Assembly: GCF_900115685.1 (NCBI RefSeq)
Contig: NZ_FOXJ01000003.1
Span: 124,001-188,000 of the forward strand
Direction: 5' to 3'
Length of the DNA stretch: 64,000 nt
From: Variovorax sp. 770b2
GTDB taxonomy: Bacteria; Pseudomonadota; Gammaproteobacteria; Burkholderiales; Burkholderiaceae_C
Each line of letters begins with the position of its first letter. The stretch's first letter is position 1. A program made the position numbers and the translations under genes. This document shows, one piece after another, positions 34,648-43,000 of this stretch. Below the pieces are notes generated by a model. The model searched no databases, was not told where the DNA came from, and saw nothing but the letters and a program-made list of their open reading frames with translations.

Positions 34648-35907
34648 TCAGGTCGGCTCGGGCACCGCCGTCGCTGCCGCCTTCGGCTGTGCGCAACGCC
34701 ACGCGATCAGCGTGCCGATGCAGAGGAACACCGCGGCGATGAAGAAAGGCGCGCCCGGCAAATGCACCGGCGCGTCCGCGCCGATGAAATAGCCGAAGCT
34801 GCCGGCGAACATCGCCGGCCCGACGATGCCGGCCACCGACACCAGGCTCGTGAGCGCCCCCTGGATGCGGCCCTGCTCGGCGGCGCCGACCTCGCGGGTG
34901 ACCAGCGCCTGCGCCGCCGGTCCGGCGAACGCCAGCAAGGTGCCCAACGGCAGTCCGGCCAGAAGCACCCAGCCGGCCTCGGCGAAGCCGTAGACGATGA
35001 AGCCGAGCACGCCGAAGCCCATGCCGAACAACAGGGCACGGCGCTCGCCGAAGCGCTTCACGCCCGGCCCGATCAACAGCGCGTTGACCAGCACGCTGAG
35101 CACGCCCACCGCGCCGAGCACCCAGCCCACGGCGTCTTCCTTCCAGTGGTAGCGGTAGTCGGCGAACAGCACGAAAACGCTGGGATAGACGTACTGGGCC
35201 AGGTTGACGAGGAAGATCACCGCCGCCAGCCCGAACACCTGCGGATAGCGCTTGAGCAGCACCAGCGATCCGACCGGGTTGGCGTGCGACCAGTCGAACT
35301 TCCGGCTGCGCCGCTCCGGCGGCAGCGATTCGGGCAACACGAACCATCCGTAGCAGAAGCTGAGCAGCGTCAGGCCGGCCGCGAACCAGAACGGCAGGCG
35401 CGGATCGATGTGGCTCAGTTGCCCGCCGAGCACCGGCCCGAACACCAGGCCCATGCCGAACGCCGCGCCCACGATGCCGTAGCTCCTGGCGCGCTCCTGC
35501 GGCGGCGTCACATCGGCGATGTAGGCATTGGCGATGGTGAAGCTGGCCGAGAACACGCCGGACACCACCCGGCCGACGAACAGCCACGGCAGGCTGTCGG
35601 CCAGGGCCATGAACACGAAATCCACGCCCAGCCCCAGGCACGACAACAGGATCACCGGCCGCCGCCCGAAGCGGTCGGACAGCGCGCCCTGGATCGGCGA
35701 GCTCACGAACTGGATCGCCGCGAACGCCGTGCCGAACACCGCGATCCAGTACGCCGCCGTCGCGGTGCTGCCGCCGGCCAGGCGCTCCACCAGGTGCGGC
35801 AGGCCGGGGAGGATCAGGCCGAACGCCAGGAAGTCGATCAGCACGGTCACGAAGATGAAGGCGAGCGCGGCGCGGCGCGCGCGCGGCGCATGAAGGGTCG
35901 AGGTCAA
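34648..35907 (-). CDS. MFS exporter, TCR/Tet type, of the NRPS cluster
   Basis: A 419-residue major facilitator with twelve hydrophobic segments, similar in layout to tetracycline-type exporters: QGALSDRFGRRPVILLSCLGLG after TM2 and ANAYIADVTPPQERARSYG between TM4 and TM5. The start is TTG at 35907, which overlaps the glycosyltransferase stop by four bases; no in-frame ATG exists before the middle of the protein, so coupling to the upstream gene is expected. It is the last gene of the minus-strand NRPS cluster and the natural candidate to export its product. Confidence 0.75.
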   Translation of the reverse strand: MTSTLHAPRARRAALAFIFVTVLIDFLAFGLILPGLPHLVERLAGGSTATAAYWIAVFGTAFAAIQFVSSPIQGALSDRFGRRPVILLSCLGLGVDFVFMALADSLPWLFVGRVVSGVFSASFTIANAYIADVTPPQERARSYGIVGAAFGMGLVFGPVLGGQLSHIDPRLPFWFAAGLTLLSFCYGWFVLPESLPPERRSRKFDWSHANPVGSLVLLKRYPQVFGLAAVIFLVNLAQYVYPSVFVLFADYRYHWKEDAVGWVLGAVGVLSVLVNALLIGPGVKRFGERRALLFGMGFGVLGFIVYGFAEAGWVLLAGLPLGTLLAFAGPAAQALVTREVGAAEQGRIQGALTSLVSVAGIVGPAMFAGSFGYFIGADAPVHLPGAPFFIAAVFLCIGTLIAWRCAQPKAAATAVPEPT

Positions 35908-36875
35908 TCGCTGCGGCTCAGGTATTTGCCCACCCGGGGATGCGCCTCGCCGAGGGGCCCGAGCCGCCCGAACAGGCCATCGAAGCAGCCGAGCACCAGC
36001 GCGACGGTCTTTTTCAGCCGGTCGCGCTCGAACATCAGCATGGGCAGGATCTGCTTGAGCGTGTAAACGTTGATGAAAAGAATCGCGGGAAAGGCGCGCA
36101 CATGCGCCCGCGAAAGGTCCAGCGCATTGCGCGCGATGTAGTAGCGCCGCGAGGCCGGATAGTTGATGAAGTGGATCTTCCAGCCGAACAGCGACCGGGC
36201 CTGGATATCGCCGATCTGGTGCCGCAGCACGGCGTGCGGATTCAGGTAGAGCGGCACATCGCGGCGCAGGGCCCGCATGCAGTAGTCGGTGTCCACGTGG
36301 TCGATCACGTAGCGCTCGTCGAAGCGGCCGACCTTGGCCCAGGCGCCGCGCGAAACGAGCGAGCCCGAGGAGATCATGAAGGCGCAGCGCACCAGCGGTT
36401 CGGTGAAAGGCTGCCTGAGGTCGAACTGGTAGACGCGCTTGCCCTCGAGGCCGAATTGCGGGATCAGCGCGTCCAGGTTCGTGTCGTGGACCAGCGGGCC
36501 GATCAGGAAGGCGGCGTCCTCCTCGCTTTCGCCCTTCCGCTCCCGGGCCACCGTCGCGGCCTGGCACATGGCATCGAAGTAGCCGGGCGGCAGCTTCGAA
36601 TCCTGGTCGAGCAGGAAGAAGAGTTCGGCGCCCCGCGCCTGGAGGTCGGCAATGCCGCAGTTGAAGGCGCCCGCGATGCCGCCGCGGTTGCCGTTGTGCA
36701 GCACGGGGATGCCCGCATCCACGAGCGCCCGATGCCAATCGCCTGCCTGCGGCGTGTTGTCGACCACGCACAGGTGCGCGCACGACGCGGCGAGCGCGTG
36801 CAGGTTCGCCACCTGTTCGCCGGTCGGGAAATAGGTGACGACGACGGCACCGAACGGGAATGAGAGATCGCTCAT
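35904..36875 (-). CDS. GT2 glycosyltransferase, rhamnosyltransferase (RhlC/RfbF) type
   Basis: A 323-residue glycosyltransferase with a GT-A fold. The N-terminal pattern GAVVVTYFPTGEQV, CVVDNTP, NRGGIAGAFNCGI and LFFLLDQDSKLPP follows the L-rhamnosyltransferase subfamily that includes RhlC, the second rhamnosyltransferase of rhamnolipid synthesis; DQDS supplies the metal and nucleotide-binding acids. A later HVDTDYCMRAL motif is also typical. dTDP-rhamnose is therefore a likely donor, but this is family inference. It lies between the acyltransferase and the exporter in the NRPS cluster and probably adds a sugar to the lipopeptide. Confidence 0.75.
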   Translation of the reverse strand: MSDLSFPFGAVVVTYFPTGEQVANLHALAASCAHLCVVDNTPQAGDWHRALVDAGIPVLHNGNRGGIAGAFNCGIADLQARGAELFFLLDQDSKLPPGYFDAMCQAATVARERKGESEEDAAFLIGPLVHDTNLDALIPQFGLEGKRVYQFDLRQPFTEPLVRCAFMISSGSLVSRGAWAKVGRFDERYVIDHVDTDYCMRALRRDVPLYLNPHAVLRHQIGDIQARSLFGWKIHFINYPASRRYYIARNALDLSRAHVRAFPAILFINVYTLKQILPMLMFERDRLKKTVALVLGCFDGLFGRLGPLGEAHPRVGKYLSRSD

Positions 36876-36948
36876 CGTCGATTTCCTTGCAGCGAATGCT
36901 TCGGCCGGTGGCGGCGGCGGGAAGGTGTGACCATGGCCTCGATCTTTT

Positions 36949-38166
36949 TCATGCGCCGGATCGCGCGCGCCGGCCGCGTGCGATGCCCGGCTTCTCGACG
37001 AGGCGGTAGCTGGCGACCGATGCCGCCACGAGCAGCAGCGCGCAAACCGTGCCCACCGTCCAGTACTGCATCGCCCCGGCCATCGCGAAATCGCGCACCG
37101 GCGGCATCGCGAAGATCACGGTCAGCACGAGCCCCTGCAGCAGGTAGATGCTGTAGCTCACCGTGCTCATGCGCCGGGCCACGCGCGTGGCCAGCAGGCC
37201 GAACAGCGTGCTGCCGCGGCAGGCCAGGTGAAAGAAAGCCCAGAGCAGCAGGACCTGGGCCGGGCCGACCATGTGCGGGAACCCGAGGAATACGGCAGCC
37301 AGGCAGGCCAGCGCGAGCAGCGAGCCCGCCCAGTCCGGCAGGCGCCCTGCCGCCTGGCTCGCGCCGCCCTGCCGGATCAACCATGCCGACAGCATCCCCC
37401 CGAGGAACGACGCCAGCACCCAGGCCAGCGCGCCGACCACCAGAGCAAGCGTGGGCTGCGTGGGCGAGCCGGCCGACGGCAGCGCCGCGACCGTCAGCGC
37501 CGGCAGGCACAGCAGCAACAAGCCGGCGGCGACGAAGCGCGGCGTGCGCCCGCCGCGCGCGAGCGGCGCCATCAAGCGCAGCGATCCGTAGAACAGCCAT
37601 TCCACGAAGACCGTCCAGGTCACGCCCGCGAGGATGAAGGCCGTGCCGGCATAGCCATTGATGTCGGGCTGCTGCGGCACGATGCCCAGGGCCAGCCACT
37701 GCAGTGCCGCGCCCAGCACGGACCACGCCGGCTCCCTGAGCGCGAAGCCGGTTCTCCAGGCGACGACCAGGAACATCAGGCCGATCGCCAGGAGGTACAT
37801 CGGGCCGATGCGCCAGAGCCGGCCCACGTAGAGGCTGCGCCAGTCCGGCCGGCCCTCGGCGTCGAGCAGCTTGCCCCAGAACAGGAAGCCCGTGATCATG
37901 AAGAAGACCCCCACGCCGACCTGTCCGAGCAGGGTGGGAAAGCCCGAAGGCGGAAAGGTCCATTCGCCGCGCTCGATGTAGCCGTGGGTCACCATCAGGT
38001 GGTGCACGAAGACGCTCAGCGCGAGAAAGCCGCGCAGCCCGTCCAGCGTCGCGGTGCGCCGGTCGCGCTGCGGCGGCTCGTCGGCCGCGCTGAAGACCGG
38101 CAGCACCAGCATGCCGAGCACCACCAGCACGAGCATGAAGTACGGCCAGGCGGAGAAGACGCTCAT
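36949..38166 (-). CDS. OafA/YrhL-type membrane acyltransferase
   Basis: A 405-residue integral membrane acyltransferase (acyltransferase 3 family) with about ten hydrophobic segments. The family signature LDGLRGFLALSVFVHHLMV lies near residue 42, with the catalytic-type histidine pair, and VGVFFMITGFLFWGKLL and LYVGRLWRIGPMYLLAI follow. Such proteins transfer acetyl or other short acyl groups to sugars at the membrane. It sits in the NRPS cluster directly after the 79-residue ORF, its ATG overlapping that stop by four bases. It could acylate a sugar of the product. Confidence 0.85.
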   Translation of the reverse strand: MSVFSAWPYFMLVLVVLGMLVLPVFSAADEPPQRDRRTATLDGLRGFLALSVFVHHLMVTHGYIERGEWTFPPSGFPTLLGQVGVGVFFMITGFLFWGKLLDAEGRPDWRSLYVGRLWRIGPMYLLAIGLMFLVVAWRTGFALREPAWSVLGAALQWLALGIVPQQPDINGYAGTAFILAGVTWTVFVEWLFYGSLRLMAPLARGGRTPRFVAAGLLLLCLPALTVAALPSAGSPTQPTLALVVGALAWVLASFLGGMLSAWLIRQGGASQAAGRLPDWAGSLLALACLAAVFLGFPHMVGPAQVLLLWAFFHLACRGSTLFGLLATRVARRMSTVSYSIYLLQGLVLTVIFAMPPVRDFAMAGAMQYWTVGTVCALLLVAASVASYRLVEKPGIARGRRARSGA

Positions 38167-38402
38167 CGCCGGCGCGGCCTGCGTGGCCGTTGCATGGCGG
38201 CTCCCTGCGGCTTTGCGGGAATGTCGATGCGCCCCTCGGGCGCGGCGCGTTCGCCGTCCGGCGCGAAAACCCTGGTCACGCCGGTCACGCCGGTCACCCC
38301 GGTCATGCCGATCACGCCGACCACGTCACCAGCCACCGGCGACTGGAACCGGGATGCATGCGCCCATGCGGCGCCGCGCCGGTGCAGGGCGAACATCCTC
38401 AT
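38163..38402 (-). CDS. Small 79-residue ORF linking MbtH and acyltransferase genes
   Basis: An unrecognised small ORF that overlaps the MbtH stop by four bases (38399-38402) and the acyltransferase ATG by four bases (38163-38166). Two ATGA junctions in a row suggest it is genuinely translated and couples the neighbours. The protein starts MRMFALHRRGAAWAHASR, then has repeated Gly-Val-Thr triplets (about residues 30-43), and ends in a very basic tail (QRPRRPRRR). It has no signal or membrane segment. It may be a real accessory protein or simply a ribosome bridge. Confidence 0.4.
   Translation of the reverse strand: MRMFALHRRGAAWAHASRFQSPVAGDVVGVIGMTGVTGVTGVTRVFAPDGERAAPEGRIDIPAKPQGAAMQRPRRPRRR
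38274..38327. repeat. Six imperfect 9-bp tandem repeats
   Basis: Units of GGTCACGCC and variants (GGTCACCCC, GGTCATGCC, GATCACGCC, GACCACGTC) run back to back inside the 79-residue ORF. On the minus strand they encode Gly-Val-Thr or close variants. The nine-base period preserves the frame, so copy-number change would alter the protein length without a frameshift. Confidence 0.8.
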
Positions 38403-38620
38403 GCCCGGGCGGCATCGAGGTCCCTGGCCACGAGCGAGCGCGGGCGCATGTCTTGCCAGTTCGCCTCGATGTAGGCGCTGCAGGCGTCGCGGTCGGTCGG
38501 CGCCAGCGCCACCTGCCAGCCGGCGGGCACGGCGATGAAGGCAGGCCAGAGCGAGTGCTGGCCCTCGTCGTTCACCAGCACCTGGAAGCTGGCGTTCTTG
38601 TCGTCGAAGGGATTGCTCAT
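38399..38620 (-). CDS. MbtH-like protein
   Basis: A 73-residue MbtH-family protein, which binds and activates or stabilises adenylation domains of NRPS enzymes in the cytoplasm. The family strings are present: MSNPFDDKNASFQVLVNDEG, then HSLWPAFIAVPAGW with the conserved tryptophan, and the C-terminal NWQDMRPRSLV. The ribosome site GAGG lies nine bases before ATG 38620. It sits in the NRPS operon two genes downstream of the synthetase, and its partner is presumably one or both adenylation domains of that protein. Confidence 0.92.
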   Translation of the reverse strand: MSNPFDDKNASFQVLVNDEGQHSLWPAFIAVPAGWQVALAPTDRDACSAYIEANWQDMRPRSLVARDLDAARA

Positions 38621-38690
38621 CTGCGATTTCCTCTGGTGTACGTGTTGCGCACGGGTCGTGCGCGGGTTGTGTAGGGGTCGCGTGCGGCGT

Positions 38691-40010
38691 TCAGGCCATT
38701 TCCGCGGGCGCGGCGGTTTGCACGAGCGCCTCGAGGGCGCCGGCGATGCCGGTGAGCGCGCGGTGGCACGCGAAGTCCTCGCGCAGCATCGCCGCGCGCT
38801 GGCGGTAGGTGGAGTTGCCCAGCACCTTGCGCACGGCGTCGCCGACCTGGCGCGCGCCCGGCTGGCCGGTGGCCAGGTTGATGCCCGCGCCCGACCAGGC
38901 CACGCGCGCGGCGATCTCGGGCTTTTCTTCGGAGGTGCCGGCCACCACCAGCGGCACGCCCAGGCTCAGCGCATGGTTGACCGAGCCGTAGCCGCCGTTG
39001 GTGACCATCGCGTGCAGCTTGGGCAGCAGCCGGTCGTAGGGCAGGAAGGGCACCACGCGGGCGTTGGCGGGCAGGTTCGCCGCGAGGGCCGGCGGCACCG
39101 GGCCGCCGGTGGTGGCGATGACCAGGATGTTCCTGTCGCCCGCCAGCGCCTGGAGCGTCGGGCCGATCAGCTGCGCGGGGTTCTGGTTGGCCAGCGTGCC
39201 CTGCGTGACCAGCACGACCGAGCGGCCGTCGTCCAGCTCGTGCCACCACTCGGGCGGCGTGAAGTCGCGGCTCGCAGGCGAGAGCAGCGGGCCGACGAAA
39301 TGCACCGACGCGGGCAGGTCGCTGCGCGGGTATTCGAACGAAGGCGCGGTGAGCTGCAGGTACAGATCGGGCAGCTTGACCATCGCGTCGACGAAGAAAT
39401 CCGGCAGCGCGGGCAGGCCCGCGCGCGCCAGCAGCGTGTCGAAGTAGCGCTGCACCTCGCCGAACATCGCCTGCTTGAGGTTGACGTTCATCGCCTTGTT
39501 GCGCACCCGCCCTTCCGGCGTGCACGAGGGCGGCAGCGCGGTGCCGAAGAAGGCGGTGTCGCAGCTGGAGAGCGGCAGCGCCGAGATGCCGATGCCGACG
39601 ATCGCCGGTCGGTCTTCGCGCTCCTTTCCCAGGAGCAGCGGGAAGGTGCCGCAGAACATCGTGTCGGCCAGGATGGCGTCGGCCTCGAAGTCTTCGAGGA
39701 TCGCGCAGAGGCCCGCGTGCTGCGCGGCCATCGCATCGGCGAAGAAGTGCTTCAGGCCGAAGCACATCTGCGCATGCGCCGAGGCGATGCGCTGGCGCTC
39801 GGGGAAGCGCTTGTCGAGATCACGGTAGTCGAAGTCGATCGCGCGCCCGAAGGGCGTGAAGCCCGCGCCGGTGGCCTCGGCCTGCGACTTGAACTGGCTT
39901 GCGGTGTGCACCCGCACCTCGTGCCCTTGTTTCACCAGATGCTGCGCGATGGCCAGCATCGGCAGGACGTGTCCCGGCAAGGCGGTTGCGGCGATGAGAT
40001 AGCGTGCCAT
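38691..40010 (-). CDS. GT1-family glycosyltransferase (MGT/RhlB-like)
   Basis: A 439-residue GT-B glycosyltransferase. The acceptor half starts ARYLIAATALPGHVLPMLAI. The nucleotide-sugar half has VTQGTLANQNPAQL, then VTNGGYGSVNHALSLGVP and AGTSEEKPEIAARV, the pattern of macrolide and RhlB-type transferases, in which the loop after VTNGGYGS binds the nucleotide sugar. AGGAG lies eleven bases before ATG 40010, and the NRPS stop is 15 bp upstream. It is the first tailoring gene after the NRPS and likely glycosylates the hydroxyacyl chain or the serine of the product. The donor sugar is unknown; rhamnose is suggested by the neighbouring GT2. Confidence 0.85.
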   Translation of the reverse strand: MARYLIAATALPGHVLPMLAIAQHLVKQGHEVRVHTASQFKSQAEATGAGFTPFGRAIDFDYRDLDKRFPERQRIASAHAQMCFGLKHFFADAMAAQHAGLCAILEDFEADAILADTMFCGTFPLLLGKEREDRPAIVGIGISALPLSSCDTAFFGTALPPSCTPEGRVRNKAMNVNLKQAMFGEVQRYFDTLLARAGLPALPDFFVDAMVKLPDLYLQLTAPSFEYPRSDLPASVHFVGPLLSPASRDFTPPEWWHELDDGRSVVLVTQGTLANQNPAQLIGPTLQALAGDRNILVIATTGGPVPPALAANLPANARVVPFLPYDRLLPKLHAMVTNGGYGSVNHALSLGVPLVVAGTSEEKPEIAARVAWSGAGINLATGQPGARQVGDAVRKVLGNSTYRQRAAMLREDFACHRALTGIAGALEALVQTAAPAEMA

Positions 40011-40025
40011 GGCGTTCGTTCGCTC

Positions 40026-43000
40026 CTATGAGGTGGTGGTTTCCAGGGCGCGGCGCGCCTTGGTATCGATGCCCAGGTCGACGAAGTAGCGCTGCAGCAG
40101 GTCGCGGTCCACCGGGCGGATCGGCACGCCGATGGCTTCGAGCTGCGCATGCGTGGCCGCGCCGCTCACCTGCGGCGGCGTGGCCGTGGTGTCGTAGCGG
40201 TCGAGGATGGCGAGCACGGCGGCCAGGTCCCGGTCCTGCGCGACGGCCAGCCGCGCATGCGCGCGCTCCAGCCAGGGCTCCAGCCCGACCGGCTCCAGCC
40301 GCATGCCCATGCGCTCGAAGACGTGCGGAATGTCGCGCACGCGCAGCGCCGCCTGGCTCATCAGGTGGAACACCTGGCCCCACGACGCCTCTTGCCCCGC
40401 CAGGCCGAGGATGGCGCGCGCCACGTCGTCCACCGGCGTGAGGTTCAGCGGCAGGTCCATGTCGGGAATCGCTTCCAGGTCGGCATAGAGATGCGCCACG
40501 CGCCAGATCAGGTCGTCGGCATTGCAGATCGCGTGCGTGTGGTCGCCGGTGACCGCGCCGAGCCGGTAGATCGCCACCGGCATGCCGCGCGCCTGCGCCT
40601 CGCGGGCCAGCGCATCGCCGACCCACTTGCTCTGGCTGTAGCCGTCGACCAGCCCGCTCCAGGAGGCCAGCGCCGATTGCTCGGTGATGGTGTCTTCCTT
40701 GTTGTTCTGGTCGATCACCGCGAGCGTGGAGACGTAGTGCATGCTTTTGGCGCGGCCCCCTGCCGTCCATTCGAGCAGCGTGACCACGCTGTCGACGTTC
40801 GCGGGCTTCAGGCTCGCGTAGGGGTGCAGGAAGTCGACCTGCGCGGCGCAGTGGTAGATGGCGTCGCAGCCATCGCGCACCAGCTGCACGGCGGCGTCAT
40901 CCAGGCCCAGGCGCGGCTTGCCGAGGTCGCCGGTCACGACCTTGATGCGCGCGTCGTCCCAGATCGCGCCGAGCTGGCGCTGGGCCAGCGTGCGCTTCAG
41001 GCGCTGCTCGCCGGCCTGCTCGTCGGGGGCGCGCACGTGGCAGACCACGCAGGCCGCGGTGTCGCGCAACAGTGCGGCCAGCAGGTGGCTGCCGACGAAG
41101 CCGCTGGCGCCGGTGAGGAACACGCGGCGCGGCGCGAGCTTCGGCGCCGTGGCCTGCGGGCGGATGTGCGCGGGCAGGTCGAGTTCGCGCGACAGGTCCA
41201 GGGCTTGCGTCGTGCCGCCGGCATCGTCCAGCCAGGCGGCCAGGTCGGCGATGGTCGGCCGGTTGTAGACCTCGACGTGCGGGAAGTCCGCGCGCACCTG
41301 CTGGCGGATGCGCATGCCCAGCTGGATGGCCATGAGCGAATGCCCGCCGATCTCGAAGAAGTTGTCGTGGATGCCGACGCGCGCCAGCTGCAGCGTCTCG
41401 GACCAGAGGCCCGCGAGCAGCTTTTCGGTCGGCGTGCGGGGCGCCACGTACAGCGCGACGGGCTGCTGCTCGGGCACCGGCAGCGCCTTCTTGTCGAGCT
41501 TGCCGCTCTGCGTGAGCGGCAGCGATGGCAGGTGCACGAAGGCCGAGGGCACCATGTAGTCGGGCAGGGCCTGCGCCATGTGGGCGCGCAGCTCGGTCGG
41601 CTGCGGATCGGCGTCCGCGACGAAGTAGGCGACGAGGCGCTTCTCGCCGGGGGTGTCCTCGCGGGCGATCACGGCCGCCTGCGTGATCTGCGGGTGCTTG
41701 AGCAGCACGGATTCGATCTCGCCCGGCTCGATGCGAAAGCCCCGGATCTTCACCTGCTGGTCGGCGCGGCCGAGGAAGTCGAGGCTGCCGTCGGCGCGCC
41801 AGCGTGCGAGGTCGCCGCTGCGGTACATGCGGCTGCCGGGTGCGCCATGCGGGTCGGCGACGAAGCGCTCCGCGCTCAGCGCGGGCCGGTCGAGGTAGCC
41901 GCGCGCCACGCCGCTGCCGGCGATGTAGAGCTCGCCCGCGACACCCGGCGGCACCGGCTGCAAGGCGCTGTCGAGCACATACATCCGCGTGTTCCAGATC
42001 GGCTGGCCGATGGAAGGCAACTCTTCGGCGCTCATCGGCGCGCTCATGCTCGCGCAGATGGTGATCTCGGTCGGGCCGTAGGCGTTGACCATGCGGCGGC
42101 CCTCTGACCACTTCGCCGCCAGCGCGGCGGAGCAGGCATCGCCGCCGACCACCAGCGTCTGCAGGTGCGGGAACTCGCCGTGCGGCAAGGTCGCGAGCGC
42201 GGCAGGCGGGATCAGCGCGTGGCTCACGGCCTGCCTTTCGAGCAGGTCGGCCAGGTCTGTGCCGAGCAGTTGCTCCGGCCCCGGCACCACAAGCGCGGCG
42301 CCGGCGCGAAAGGCCATCAACTGGTCCATCACCGAGGCGTCGAAACCGCTGGAGGAGAACTGCAGCACGCGCGAGTCGTGGTCGATGGCGAGCCGCTCGG
42401 CCATCGCGGTGCCCAGGCTGCCCAGGCCCGCATGCGGCACCACCACGCCCTTGGGCACGCCGGTGGAGCCGGAGGTGTAGATGATGTAGGCGGCATCCTG
42501 GGGATCGGCCGCTTGCGCGAGCGGCGCGTCCGACTGGATCGCCAGTGCCGCCACCATGCTGTCGCAGTCGAGCGCGATGCAGCGGGGAACGCCGGCCAGT
42601 TCGGGCAACAGCGCATCGTGCGTCAGCACCGCGGCGGGCGCGGCTTCTTCGAACACGAAGGCGCTGCGCGCGGCCATGTGGTTCGGGTCGATGGGCAGGT
42701 AGGCTGCGCCGGCCTTGACGATGGCCAGGTGCGCCACGATGAGGTCGAGCGAACGCGGCAACACCGTCGCCACGATGGCGCCGGCCGCGATGCCCTGCGC
42801 GCGCAGCAGGTGCGAGAGCCGGTTGGCGCGGGCGTCGAGTTCGGCGTAGCTGACGGTCGCGTCGTCCAGCACCACCGCGGGCGCATGCGGGCGCTCCGCG
42901 GCATGCGCCGCCACCATGGCGGCGAACGAGAGCGGTGCGAGATCGCGCGTGCACCCGCTCCAGTCGGACAGCAGGCGGCCGGTTTCTTCCGCGCTCAGGA

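Noticed and set aside
35908..36783. Upstream extension of the exporter frame across the GT2 gene
   Set aside because: The extension is out of frame with the glycosyltransferase, whose motifs are clear, and has no protein-like features; the exporter starts at TTG 35907.
38274..38327. Tandem 9-bp repeats as a CRISPR or attachment element
   Set aside because: Units are contiguous without spacers, keep a reading frame and lie inside an ORF; no cas gene or integrase is near.
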